Of a stretch of DNA of 64,000 nt, positions 45,368 to 61,057 are shown piece by piece. The translations under genes and the position numbers were made by a program. This DNA is from Dillenia suffruticosa (taxonomy: Eukaryota > Streptophyta > Magnoliopsida > Dilleniales > Dilleniaceae), in the NCBI GenBank assembly GCA_033439265.1, contig JAVTVX010000024.1:1922001-1986000 (forward strand), written 5' to 3'. Each line of letters starts with the position of its first letter. Position 1 is the first letter of the stretch. The notes beneath the pieces were generated by a model that was not told where the DNA came from, searched no databases, and saw only the letters and a list, made by a program, of their open reading frames with translations.

Positions 45368-47459
45368 GAAAGAGAACCGTACTAGATGGAGATGTAGTGT
45401 ATGTAACAATTGTAAAATTAGCACTGCATGTCAATAATAAAAGCTCAAGGGGAAGACAGAGACCACCATTACTACATTTCAGGCTGTGGTAGCTATGACT
45501 TTTGGTGGGACTGGACGGCTTTACTTGATCAAGCTCAGGTGTAATCCATTGCGAGCTTGCCGCGTGTACAGTAAGCTTTTTGTCAACTTTTCTCAATAAA
45601 CTTTCTGTTTTGTTTCAGCATGAAGCTGTGTCATCTGAAAATTGATAGAAAATACTAAAAAAAAAAAAAAAAAAATTGCCCTTTCTAGGAAATGGCCATG
45701 AGGTGAACGGAAGGGGAGTGCAGGGCAATACTCCAAACTTTTAAGGAAAAAAAACTAATGTGAACCCTTTGGCCTAAAAGTCTCAGAAGTGTTGCTAGGT
45801 TTTATAATTCCGTTAAAATCCTTAAAATATTGTTCGTTTCCAAAAAACTATAGCCTCTACCCTCAATTTTTGGCTTTGGCTCTAGCGACACTCTTTGAGA
45901 ATTAAAATCCGGTCAGTTAAATAAGGTCTTAGGGTTGGACCAAGGAAAAAATGGAAACAATTCATATGGAAGTGGGGTTCAATCTGGGTTAAATAAAAAG
46001 CATTTTTTTATTAAATGGGCATACAATATGTTCAACTAGGCATTTCGTCAAGCAGGTATTGGGACAAGACATAGTGGATAAGCACAGAGAAAAACCCCAG
46101 AAAGCTTAGGAAAATTTTTAGAGAGAGAATCAACAACTCCTTATCATCCACGAAAATCAAATTAACTACGCCATACCTAACAAACAGCCATAACGATTGA
46201 AAGGAAAAGAATGAATTTTAGTTTAACGAAAATGTGAGGGAAAAAAATACCCGAAGGCAACAAACCCCATTGCAACCCAATTGTTCACTATCCATTGCGA
46301 TTTTGTTGCAATCGTAAAAAAGAGGTGAAGAAAGACAGGTTTTGCAGACGTCCAAACACCTACGGAGAGAGTGAGAAAGAACACTAACAAGTAAGAACCC
46401 ATAATTTGATTTCTAATGGAATTCATTTCCATTAGGGTAAATCACAAAGAAACCATACAAATTATAGCGCGTCGTCACTGCAGGAGCCTGTTCCTCCAAG
46501 ATGATCTTCCTCGTGACGTAGCCCTTAAATAGAACACTAGGCCAGAACACCTATCTCCTGGTAGGATAGCGGCCGAGATTGAATATTAGGATTAAAAGAA
46601 AAACTATTGAATATTTAAAAATATTCTGAATATATTTATCTTTAAGATAAAGATAAAAAATTTTAATTTTTATATTTAAGATTTAAGATTTTTTTGGTTA
46701 AAAAAAGGCATCAATCCCATAAAAAAAAAAAAAAAAATCTCCTCTCTCCTCTTTCGGGATTTCTCATTCCTCCCTAAATTCTTAATTTTGTTGCAATATA
46801 CACTTTATAATTCATTATTCGTCGATATAAATCTTATAAGATTATAATTGATAATCGATTTGATTAAAACATATTTAAACAAAATGAAATTATTAATAAA
46901 ATCTTTAATTTAATAAATTAAACAACGGCGAAATTTAAATGATCGAAAAGCTGCAAATAAAATCCAATTACTCCTTTCTGTAATTATTTATATGGTTAGA
47001 AAAAAAAATTTTGAGATTTGTGAAAAAATAATTAACATAAAAAATACATATTAGTCTGAGAGGGCAAAAAAAGGATAATTACATTACCTTAAAAAGTTTA
47101 TTAAATTCTATTTGTGCAAAAGAATTTCATTCCTAACCAAAAATATTTTTCAAATTTTTTAAAATGCATAGTGTCATGAATTTTTTTTTTAAAAAAAATA
47201 AGAATACAATTAATAAATTGAAACAATATTTGTTAGTGGTATTTCATTTAATTAAGCACAAGCTTTCTCATTTTAAACAATCATATAATCATATTCAGCG
47301 TAATCAAACGAATCATAACCAGAATTCAAGTAAATTGCACAAATTTATACCAATCTAGTCTTGTCTTAAATCTAAACCATTTCCTTTCTTCTTCAATCTT
47401 CCTATTCGTATTCATCATAGCAAGAGTGAGGTGGAGAGAGAGAATCAATGGATAATTAT
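45368..47459. other. Intergenic, mostly AT-rich
   Basis: The CHX 3' region has AATAAA-like signals near 45433-45440 and 45594. An A run lies at 45658-45675. A possible short secreted peptide frame on the minus strand is listed separately. Confidence 0.4.
46223..46432 (-). CDS. Possible small secreted peptide or first exon, unrecognised
   Basis: A 69-aa frame with a hydrophobic N-terminus (MNSIRNQIMGSYLLVFFLTL then SVGVWTSAKP) resembling a signal peptide, preceded on the minus strand by a TATTTAAG-like element near 46530. The rest matches no family I know. It may be the first exon of a gene whose remainder was not found, or chance. Confidence 0.2.
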   Translation of the reverse strand: MEMNSIRNQIMGSYLLVFFLTLSVGVWTSAKPVFLHLFFTIATKSQWIVNNWVAMGFVAFGYFFPSHFR

Positions 47460-47605
47460 TTTAGTGAATAAAAGTGTTAGATTTTTTAACTAACTATCGA
47501 GTTCAAATATGAAAATAAAAAATATTATGTTTAGAAAGTTTATCTTAAATTGAGTCTGAGAATATTCGAATTTGATTAGTTGAAATATAACTATAGATAT
47601 CGATG
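47460..47605 (+). mobile_element. SINE copy, degenerate
   Basis: ATCGAGTTCAAATATGAAAA is followed by GAGTCTGAGAATATTCGAAT and TTGATTAGTTGAAATATAAC, then ATCGATGGG. The order agrees with the family; identity is modest. Confidence 0.4.
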
Positions 47606-47617
47606 GGTTATGAGATA

Positions 47618-47667
47618 GAGAGAGAGAGAGAGAGAGTGGGGGGGGGGGGGGGGAGAGAGGAAGAAAA
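47618..47667. repeat. GA tract with G16 homopolymer
   Basis: A GA tract runs into about 16 consecutive G (47639-47654) and then GAGAGAGG. The intact CHX gene also has a GA tract just before its ATG, so this tract was probably copied together with the pseudogene. Confidence 0.8.
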
Positions 47668-47669
47668 TT

Positions 47670-47905
47670 ATGTATGAGGTACCCTCCAAAGGAATAACTC
47701 CTTTAATCGGAGGTATGGCTCTACAATGCGCAACTATCAAGAGGCCAGGCTACTCCAATGGTTTGTGGGCAAAAAATGAATTTGACCAAAGCCTCTTTCC
47801 TGCATCGCTGGCCACAATTGCGTTATTCTCTATCCCCCCCCCCCCCCCTTCCCCCAATTAGACAGCCTCGATTTGACGTTCATGTTTACAAGAGAGACGG
47901 ATGTT
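47670..47905 (+). pseudogene. CHX antiporter exon 1 pseudogene
   Basis: LQCATIKRPGYSNGLWAKNE then FDQSLFPASLATIALFSI aligns with exon 1 of the neighbouring CHX gene (VQCAIIRNPSYSSGYFAKDD, QHLFPSFLIRVALFWLL). After a C run (about 47837-47850) and a stop, RQPRFDVHV matches RQPRFVSDV. The 15-base string GACAGCCTCGATTTG is identical in both. Exons 2 and 3 are absent, so this is a truncated tandem copy. The C run replaces the segment that would complete the first membrane helix. Confidence 0.75.
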
Positions 47906-47989
47906 GTATATCCTCTTCGGAGCATAATTTAAAAAAATTTAGATTTTGCTTGGGAATAATATGCGTGCTATTTTAGCAGCAGGATTTCT

Positions 47990-49358
47990 TGCATGACCTG
48001 TGTGATCTAAATCCAAACCACATATGGAGTTCTGCCATGTTTAATTATAAAGCTGTTGCCAGCATCAAAGTATTGTAGAAAGCATGATCTAATCCAATTG
48101 CAAATTAAGAAAACCAAAGAAGCATTCCTGATCTTAGTGTAAACTAAAGGTTCAGACACCATAAATACATCAAATGCTCCCTGTTGTATTCACATTTGAA
48201 TCCTAAAAATGTTAATGTAGTTTGCTGATACGGACTCCTCTATCTACTACCTTGGGAAGTCTTCTTAAGAAACTGCATGTACGGTACAAAATTTTGGATA
48301 AGCATGGTTTTGGAAATGAACTCGTGTCCAGCGTGGAAAAAGTGTGTGGAGGTCGATATCAAGAATGAAGGCTTCATTTTGCGGCAGTAAAGCCAACACA
48401 AACAAGTGAGTCATTATCGTTGGGTTGCCTCTGGTGTCTTGTAGTCTTCTAATACTAAGCAGTTTTTAACATAACAATGACATGCTGCTCTTCTACTTGC
48501 ACATGGTTCATCGGCAACTTATACCACTTCCAGAAGATTTGGATTACTATGCCATGACAACCTTGTCCCTTGAAGTTTGTGAGAAACTCCCCAAGGTGCA
48601 TTTCTAAAGTAGGGTAAGCAATCATCAGCATATCGAGATGGGTCTGGTATCCAATATGCATTCACCAGTCAACAGACGTTGAAAGTTTCACCACAAAATT
48701 ATGTTTCTTGGTTTACATCTGATGAACAGCAAAGAACAAATGAACTTTGCACTAAATTACAATTTGCTGACGTGCTTTTGTGCCTGCTTCCTCAGACTTC
48801 CACCCAGGCACTATTTCTGTATTGGGAATGCTACACCATGGGGGGGGGGGTTGGCTGGGAGAGGGAGACCTATGATGACCTGTGATCTGAGGACAACGGA
48901 TTGAACCGTGAATGAAAAATGATCTCACAATTTGCATCAATGGGGTTGAGACAGTCAGAGAGATAATAAGTAGCAACATCAACATGAATTGAAGCTACGA
49001 ACAACTGAGTCTAACTAGATTAGTCTAATGTGACATGTGTTGCACAAGAAGGATCAGGAAAGCTTGAGAGGAAGAACAGTTTTTTGGGGCAGTTTTTGAA
49101 GTAGCACTACTTTGTTGATGATCTAGGACGAAAATAATCTTGGTCCAAGTGGCAACACCTTGAATTCAAATTTGAATTCTGAACTTTGAAAAATTTTACA
49201 GTTAAAAGTATCAGCCGAAAGGGAAGAAAGAGAATGTAATACAAGCAATTACCTGCTCTGCGTTCATTGTGCCAACCAATTTATGATTTGGGAGCGAGAG
49301 AATGTGTGTGTAAAAATGGATGGCTTGTTGCAACCATTTACAACAATTCAAAATAAGA
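47990..49358. other. Intergenic downstream of GGT1
   Basis: No recognised gene. A G run lies at about 48841-48850. Open frames of 60-77 aa on both strands show no family motifs. Confidence 0.4.
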
Positions 49359-53433
<4,075 letters not shown>

Positions 53434-53510
53434 GATGAGCTATTCACTGTCCTGACTGCTACTCAAATTCACAAGAGGAGGTTAATCAGCAAGCTAAGCT
53501 CAGAACAGAA

Positions 53511-54370
53511 CCTGAAAACCATTCACAAGAAATTGAACAAATTATTAGGGATATAAACTGAATCTGAAAAACAGAATACAGAACAATCTACATTTAGATG
53601 TAAAACGTTTCATGGGCAACTCCAGTATTTAGTACCTTGCTAACTAACCCATTTCCCTTAATTTTTTCACCTTTTCTTTGAAACTATTTCAGACAGATAA
53701 AATCCAGAATATAAATTCATAATATAAATGGTTATGATACTATATCATGTGACTATCAGCCAACATCATGAAATATCAGACTAAATTTGTTGTTGTCAGC
53801 AAAATCAGATGAATTCATCCGGCACATTAGAAAACTACAAAAGACGAAATCAGCAAAGGATAGCAAGCATCCAATCATCACAAAAATTCTTAATCTGAAC
53901 AATAACAAAGAACAACAACATTGGGAATTTAAAGAGACAATTAAACATAAGAGACGAAATTGTATAAAAACTAAATCCAAAGTGAAATATTAAATCATCT
54001 TCACTTTCAAAAATTAAAATACCCTTTTGCGAATAGAAACAAACGATGAACTCCTAATTGTGATTGGACTCAAATTCAAATTCTACCCCATTAAACTTTA
54101 AAAGCCTCAATCCAGAATCGAAAACCCATATATATATATATATAATTTAACTAAGTTTGCAAATGTTACCTGAAATATTTATGAACAGAAATAAGACCCT
54201 TTTGCGAATAGAAACAAAGCGATGAATTCCCAATTGTGATTGGACTCGAATTCGAATTCTACACCATTAAACTTGAAAGCCCTCATCCAAAATTGAAAAT
54301 CCAGTAGAAACAAAATCATAATTTCATCTAAGTTTGCGAATGTTACCTGAAAATTTTAAGAACAGAAATT
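53511..54370 (-). promoter_or_regulatory. GGT1 5' leader intron with two tandem candidate donors
   Basis: A candidate acceptor GGTTTTCAG ends at 53512, 79 bases upstream of the ATG. Two candidate donors, each TTTCAG followed by GTAAC, lie after 54347 and after 54170. They sit in the two copies of a tandem repeat (54021-54195 and 54196-54370), so either could be used for leader splicing. Transcripts are needed to confirm. Confidence 0.45.
54021..54370. repeat. Tandem duplication of about 175 bp in GGT1 leader region
   Basis: Copies begin ACCCTTTTGCGAATAGAAAC at 54021 and 54196 and end after GTTACCTGAAA. They diverge by scattered substitutions and by a TA tract present only in the first copy (about 54129-54143). 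Confidence 0.9.
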
Positions 54371-55119
54371 TCTCCCACTCACCCACATGACTGAACTTAT
54401 TTTAGTGCCGATTGTATTCAGATGATCTACAGTTGATGAATAAACCTTTTGCATGCAGGGTCTGTAACAGGTCCGTGATTAGACCACCAATTGTGTGTAA
54501 GTGTCCAACAGAGAGACAAATTGGAAAATGTGGATGGGTATTAAATATAAGGTGTGGTTAAATGGAGAGCTATTGGAAAGACCACGGCCACTAAAAGGAG
54601 TCAAGGATCAATGGAGTCGATAAAATCCAAGGAAAAAAATAAAGGGTTAAGGTAAATACACCAGTTGTGGTGTAGCTTTTGACATTTGTTCAATTTTTGG
54701 TCGTCAATTCTTTCACACAAATGTCTCTCTCATGGTTCAGATCGGTGTTGTATACTGAAATGTTGTGTTGCTTTGCAAAAATAATCCTCCCCCACGCACA
54801 CGCATACACCCACCCATGCACACACACAACCCCATTTTTTTCTCAATTGACCAAATTAATCATAAATCAAATAAATTAATTTTTATATAACTGTTTATAT
54901 TTATATATTTTGATTAATTTTTAATTAAATTAATTAAAATTAACAAATACACATTAATATATATTATTATTTATTTATTTGATCTCTAATTCATTTTTCT
55001 GTCTAACTTCGTTATTTTCTCCCACAAAAATGCAAAAGATTTGGAATTTTCTAAGGGTACGTTGGCCATTGCAATTAATCACTCCAATTTGGAATTAGAT
55101 TTCTTTTTTTGTCACTGAT

Positions 55120-55310
55120 ATTCAGAATCATATTTCAATTAATTCGATTTGAACGTCTTTCATATTCCAACTAATCCAATTTGAATATTCACGAAAACCC
55201 TATTTAAAAGATAATTCTTTCAGTATAGTTTTTTCTATTATCAAGTTTTGAATTTATAATTTAATTAAACAATTTAATAATTTATCTCATTTGATTAATT
55301 GTACGTTTGT
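55120..55310 (-). mobile_element. SINE copy, minus strand
   Basis: Contains the reverse of the family 3' block (CATATTCCAACTAATCCAAT, TTGAATATTCACGAAAACCC) and of the middle (TTATCAAGTTTTGAATTTAT). The ends are diffuse. Confidence 0.5.
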
Positions 55311-55659
55311 TTTGGAATTGGATTTTTGCCACCGCTAATAACTTTGGAACTCCCAAGTCCCCTGATTCTTGTTCGAGACTTGTTTCGTTCCACTTAGGAT
55401 TGGTGGTGGCTCCGGCTTGTTGTCTATGGACCCCATTGACTCTAATTACGGTGCCCAATGGGACATGTTAATAGTTACAACTCCCTTTTTTAATCTAGTC
55501 ATCACGTGTTTAAATCTCGATATAACAAAAACAATTTGACTCAAATTAGAATAGGTAGACCAACTGGCCAAGTACCGATGAAATATTTTTATTTTGGTTC
55601 TTTTTATGATCATTAGTGTTTTTGGGCTGTATGACTCGGGCTCAATTGATGATAGAGCA

Positions 55660-55800
55660 TTTTTTTTAATCAATCGATATTTAAAATTTATCAAATTAAT
55701 TCAATTCGAATACTATAAGATCCATTGAGGGTTGTTCTTTCAAATATTTTTTCTTAATTCCTAAGGTTCAAAATTGAGATATCTAGTTAATAGAGTAAAG
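55660..55800 (-). mobile_element. SINE copy, minus strand
   Basis: AATCGATATTTAAAATTTAT is followed by AATTCAATTCGAATACTATA and GATCCATTGAGGGTTG, then TTCAAAATTGAGATAT and a head remnant. It begins with a T run (A tail in reverse). Confidence 0.55.
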
Positions 55801-55849
55801 TGTCTATATTAGGTCAAGCTATATATTCTTTCTCTAATGAAGCAAATGA

Positions 55850-56450
55850 ATATTGGAGATTGGTATTAGGTCATTTATAAGTTGTCCAGTTTGTAACGAA
55901 GCAAATGAATTCACTCTGTATTGTCTAGTCCATTCGCAAGTGATTGTTGGGTGAAGTTTCGTTTTGATGTTCAATATTGGAGTTTTATGGGCTGAATATC
56001 CCTTATTCTTCAGAAATTCTCGGGTGATGAATGAGGTATTTTCTTCGTAACTTAGTGATGTCTGTGGCTACATCGCAATGAATTGGTTTGGCAAGATACA
56101 AGGAGTTTGCCAGGGCAACTTAATTAATGGAAGTTAGCTCAGACTAGTGACCAGGTTGCTGGGTGTATTGCTGTTCCAATTCAATCGAAGTGGGTGAAAC
56201 CAAATTTAAGATTTATGCTATTGGTGTAGGTATAGTTGTAATGGGGTCTTGATGGCAACTGTGTATGAGACCGTTCAAAGTAGGCCAAAGCTTTCGGAGT
56301 CAAGGAGGCATTGAGTTGGGTCAGGGCTCATGGCTGGTGCAATGTTATTGTTGAATCAATCCTCAAGGTTACTTTTGCGTCAGTATGAGATGGTAGAAAA
56401 TTCCAAGGTGTAGAGGCAGGTTGATGGTTCTCTTATTTTAAAGGCAACAC
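55850..56450 (+). mobile_element. LINE relic: zinc-knuckle and RNase H pieces
   Basis: CPVCNEANEFTLYCLVHSQ near 55890 fits the LINE zf-RVT region. Further on, WVKPNLRF and AKAFGVKEALSWVRAHGW, then CNVIVES, fit the RVT_3 RNase H domain (56190-56370). Several stops and shifts are present, so it is an old relic, not of the same subfamily as the 57.9-60.5 kb copies judging by these fragments. Confidence 0.55.
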
Positions 56451-57885
56451 GTTGTTTCTTTTCTTGGAATTGTAAATGAGGAAAGGCAAAAACACCAAGC
56501 TCGAAATCTGATCAAAGGGGACTAAAATAAATGCTGAGGGCAAGGAAGGGAACCGCTATAGAATTTTGCAACAAAGTGCCTACATTAAAGTTGCCGGCTT
56601 GAGCTTGCTAGAAAGGTTTATTTACCAAGTCAAACGGCACTTTAAATTACCAATATAAAATATCTGCAACCAATCCTTTATTTAAATTTGTCAGTTTTTC
56701 CTCATTCTTTCTCCTTTATTCTACCCTCTTTCAGCATTTCCTTGAGCAAAGACTTGTCTCAAATCTCTAACCACCTTCTTAACCATCCTACCCAAAGAAT
56801 TCATGGTAGGTAACTCTCTTGCAAAGTTTGTCATTTCATACTATTCCTTTCTCCTGAAGGTCTTTCGGCCTCGGGCATTGTATCAAAATTTGGTATGACC
56901 TTTCACTGTGTGGTCCATCTGAATGTCATCCAACACTCAATGATTTAGGGTCTTACTATAATTAATATCTATGTGTATACTAATAAATTTTTTGATCTTA
57001 TATATATAGATGATATTTTGAACATCGGATCAAATGTAAATTGATTTTTAAGTAGCCATGTGGGCTTTTATTCTCTTCCCTAACTTTTTTCTGGTTGTGT
57101 GGTGAAGTTGAGAGGGATTTAGGACTTGTAAGCTGCAAAAATGGAGGCGGATCAAGGAAGCTTGCTAACAATTGTAATGGCAGAATAGGGTCGGAGTCAA
57201 TGGAGAATGCTAGCGGTAGCACGTAGTTTCAAAGCCTCAGAAGAGAGCGGGGATTCTCACCACCACTGCCTTCGCCTCCCCGAAACACAGATATTTCTAC
57301 CTTATACCTCCGCTTCCGCCTCCGCCTATGCCAGAGGTATTAAAAGATGAGAGAGGTTGCGGCGACAGATTTGCACTTGCACTCCTCCAATGTACTATTG
57401 AAAAATGCAAAGGGCTAGCACTCGATACTAAGATATGTTGATCTTATTAAGCCTTATATGTGTGGCACAAATAAATATTATTTAAGTACATGAAACAGCA
57501 TGTTAGGTTATTTGCTTCATGGTGATGATTTTCATTTCTTTTCTTCCGTGGTTGGACATTGATTAGGTATGCCTCTCTTTCCCACCAAAAGAAGCTAAAT
57601 GTTCTTGTATTTTCAGAAAACATGGAAATATTGATTTAATATGATTGCATAAGTTTTTTTTTTTCACTTTGTTTTAGTACCTTTTTTTTCTAAGAAATAG
57701 AGTGGCGGGGCAATCTTAATTTTGGTCATTCTAAGAGTTATTACGAGAAATTTTAGCTAATTTTGAATACTTTATTAGGTATTATCATATGAGTTTCATA
57801 GTAAATCATTCAAATATAAATTATAGTCATTGAGATTTGGTAGATTTATTACTAGAACCTTACTAACACGTCAAAAAGTAGTTAG
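56451..57885. other. Intergenic
   Basis: No gene was recognised. A GC-richer patch of CCGCCTCCGCC type lies near 57240-57330, and minus-strand frames there show no family motifs. Confidence 0.4.
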
Positions 57886-57904
57886 AAAATCTCTACTTGC
57901 TATA

Positions 57905-60500
57905 TCCCTTCTTATGTGATGCAAAGTAGCTTGGCTTCCAAAAGTTACTTATAACCAGCTGGATTTATGGAACTGTCGTGGGGTGAGTTGGATGCCCATC
58001 AATGGGTTCATAATGTGGATGGAAGATGGTTTGCCTTCCTCGTCATTAAGGGGCCTAGGCATGCGAAAGCGCCGAGATATCAACCGAGCTTTCTTTGCTA
58101 AGTTGGTTTAGAGATCGATGAATGAGAGTTCTACATTATGGTGTTGGGTTTTGATAGGGAAGTACTTACATGGGAGTCACCTGCTTACTTATAACCGAAC
58201 CAAAGTGGTTTGGCCTTGTGGCAGGGTATCTTACGGGCTCGGGATGTATTGAGATGGGGGATTAGATGGTAATTTGGAGATGGATCTGGGATTAAATTTT
58301 GGACAAATATCTAGGTAGGATCCCAACCCTTGATCTCGAGCCGGGTGGAGGCATTACGCGATGAGTATGCTCATGTTAAGGTTAATTGCTTTATTACCTG
58401 TGAAAGCCTTTGGGATATTGATAGACTTTCCTATCTTCTTCCTCATGAACAAGTGGAAGAGATTTCGGATTCCAAGAGACTTTCAGGCTGAGGACAAGAT
58501 GTATTGGGGTGAAGAGATGAATGGGTGCTTCTCAGTTAGCTTGGCATGTCGATCTTTACCGTCAATGGAGGAAGTGAATCATCAAGGATCGCTTGATTGG
58601 AGTTGTAGATGGAAATTAAAATGTCCGGAAAGAATAAAATTCTTTTCATGAATAGTGGTTCATAACCGAATGTTGACTAATCATAAGCGAGTTTGGAGGT
58701 GTATTAGTTCAAATGCTCATTGCCCTATATGCCAGTTGGAAGAGGAGACAACATTGCACATTCTAAGTGACTGTGGTAGGAGTCAATGGGCTTGGAAATT
58801 ACTGCATGGGGAGTCGTATCTCCACCAATTGACATTCTCAGGGGAGGATATTTTTGCCTCGTTGAAAAGTAACAATTGTTCCCATGCCATTTAGATAGAC
58901 CTCCCTTGGTTTCTTCTTTTTGCGTCCATGTTGTAAGCTTTGTGGAAAATTTGATGTCAAGCAGTTTTCAAGGGAAGCGAATTCCAGCCGGAGAAAGCCC
59001 TTCGGTTTGCAGTGGATTATGCTCGGAACTCATTTGTGGCTGCCGGTCCAAATGGACTTCCTCCCTATAAGAGGGGTTAGTGGATTAGTTGGTGTCCTCC
59101 TTAGTCTAAATGCTTTAAAATAATACAGATGGTTCTGTTTATTTACATTCAAGATATGGTAGCGTAGGTGGTATTCTTAGGGATGAGCATGGTTTCTGAG
59201 TTCTTGGTTTCATAGCCAATTTGGGAATTGTCAACCACGATATTAAGATATGGTAGAGCAGGGACTTTTGGGAAGGAAATGCAACTAGCTGGATAAAAAA
59301 GGGCGTGCAGGCAAAGTTCAAGGTTGCTTCTCCAAAGGACTTAGTTATTTTTGCTGTTGCTATTTGGAGCATTTGGAAAAGAAGGTGTAAAGCTGTCATG
59401 GAAAAAGAAATTATTTCTCCAGAGGTCACTAAAAACTTGATCAAGTGTCTCCGAAGGAGGTGGGACGAGAGCCTAAGGGCGGCGCAAAGCCAATCGCCGT
59501 TGGTTAGTCTCAGCATTAAATGGACTCCTCCTGACAGAGGTAAGTTGAAGCTCAATACGGATGGAGCTATTGATCTCACTTCGGGGATAGCCAATGGAGG
59601 AGGCATTTTAAGAGACTGCGAAGACAACTAGATAGTGGGTTTCACTCAGAACATAGGTCGTACTACCGCTCTGGCTGCGGAAGCTTCTGCGTTGAGAGAA
59701 GGGCTCTTGATTGCCATGTCTAACGGTGCTGTGGAGGTGGAGGTAGAAGTCGACTGTCTTGCGTTAACTCAACTCCTGATGAAGAGCATTGAGACCACTC
59801 ACCCCCTCTTTCATATTGTGATGGACTGCAAGCAGTTCATGAGAGAGCTAAGGTGTTCGGAAGTTAAGCATATCTACAGGGAATCTAACATTTGCGCAGA
59901 TCATCTCGCTAGCTTAGGTAAGTGCAGCTCGCAAGGTGTGTGTTTGTTGGGTCATCCGCCTGAGTCCCTCCTCGTTTTGTTAAGGAATGATAAGTTGGGT
60001 ATGGAGTCCTGTAGGACCGTTAGAGGCAGGTCTGAGGGTCGTTCGTGTTAGTTGTCGGGCCTTTGATTTTGGGTTGTTGTTCTCCTTTCTAACCAAAAAA
60101 GATATCACAGAATTATGGGCCGTCTATGAGGGCCTCCAAATCTTGATGGACCATCAATTTTCTCCGGTGATCCTTGAACTAGATTCCTCAGTGGTGGTTA
60201 AGGACTTAAAGTCTCATAGCTTGAGGTCTCATCCCAATTCTCATTTATTGAGAGAGTGTAAAGAGTTAATTCGGAAACTCTCAATTCAAGATGTTCAATA
60301 TGTTCCTAAGGAAGGAAATTCGTGTGCTAATGCTATTGCGAAGTTTAGTCATAAGGTCCCTCCTGGGATTCACGCATTCCACTTGCCTCCTATTGTGATT
60401 CTTCACCATTTGAAAAGAGATTTAAGAGGGATGACCTCTCTTAGAAATTGAATGTTTTTTTTTTCTTTTTTCCTTGTAACTAAAAAAAAAAAAAAAAAAA
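57905..60500 (+). mobile_element. 5'-truncated LINE with TSD, interrupted by a second LINE
   Basis: The element carries the end of a LINE reverse transcriptase (RGLGMRKRRDINRAFFAKLV, FGDGSGIKFW), a zf-RVT region (DKMYWGEEMNGCFSVSLA, HCPICQLEEETTLHILSDC) and an RNase H domain. The RNase H N-terminal part (NTDGSVYLHSRYGSVGGIL) lies before 59239 and its C-terminal part (DITELWAVYEGLQIL, EGNSCANAIAKF) after 60101. It ends in a T-rich 3' UTR and an A run (60482-60503). Target-site duplications AAAATCTCTACTTGCTATA (57886-57904) and AAAATCTCTACCTGCTATA (60501-60519) differ at one base. Stops are present in the reverse transcriptase part, so it is inactive. Confidence 0.85.
59254..60100 (+). mobile_element. 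Inner LINE 3' fragment nested in the older LINE
   Basis: About 850 bases inserted inside the RNase H domain of the surrounding LINE. It encodes its own complete RNase H (KLKLNTDGAIDLTSG, AAEASALREGLLIAMSNG, VEVDCLAL, HIYRESNICADHLASLGK) with one in-frame TAG at 59629. It ends with CTCCTTTCTAACC and a short A run. Bordering copies GATATTAAGATATGG (59239-59253) and GATATCACAGAATTATGG (60101-60118) look like a diverged target-site duplication. It is the same family as the minus-strand relic at 1.3-1.9 kb. Confidence 0.75.
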
Positions 60501-60519
60501 AAAATCTCTACCTGCTATA

Positions 60520-60960
60520 AAATATTTAATTTAAAACATAATCAGTATTAGAAACTAAAAGAAGTTTTTAGATTAATTTAATATGAATTATTTTTATGAT
60601 CAGATTAATTTTTATTGTTATTTTTTTCCTTTTTAAGTTGATGGGGGAGAAATTTTCTTATACCATTTTTACAATTTTTATTTGTTGATTTATAATTATT
60701 CAAAAAATGAATAAAAAGTTTATTTTATCTTTTAATCAAAATCTTAAATTCGAATTTTGGGAGAAAAAATAGTTGTTGAGCTATTAAATTAGGTTCATGA
60801 TATTAAAATTGGATTAATTAATTAATTAATCCATATATCAGTCGGTTAAAAAAGATAATAATAATTACTTATGCTAATTTTTGTGAACCAACACGGAAGC
60901 GTTTCATCCTGATCTTAGAAAACGTAAAAACGCTTCGGCGCAGCAATTTTGGGGTCGGGC
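60520..60960. other. Intergenic upstream of PRS3
   Basis: AT-rich. It contains a SINE-like copy (about 60730-60870: TCTTTTAATCAAAATCTTAA, ATTCGAATTTTGGGAG, ATTGGATTAATTAAT). The PRS3 promoter must lie here; no distinct core element stands out. Confidence 0.45.
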
Positions 60961-60983
60961 GACCCGAGTCGTGGCGCCGAGTG

Positions 60984-61022
60984 ATGGCGGTAGTCATCGT
61001 CTTCATCACGAGTCTCTCTTAA
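60984..61022 (+). promoter_or_regulatory. Short uORF upstream of PRS3
   Basis: A 12-residue frame MAVVIVFITSLS ending in TAA, 35 bases before the PRS3 ATG. It lies in the probable leader. Effect on translation is inferred. Confidence 0.4.
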
Positions 61023-61057
61023 CAAGAGACAATTCCATTTCAACATTTGATCGGCAT

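Larger units (their letters stand above)
54371..55840. other. Intergenic, GGT1 upstream
   Basis: GGT1 promoter side, then AT-rich sequence with a CA-rich patch (54794-54830) and two reverse SINE copies. No gene was recognised. Confidence 0.5.
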
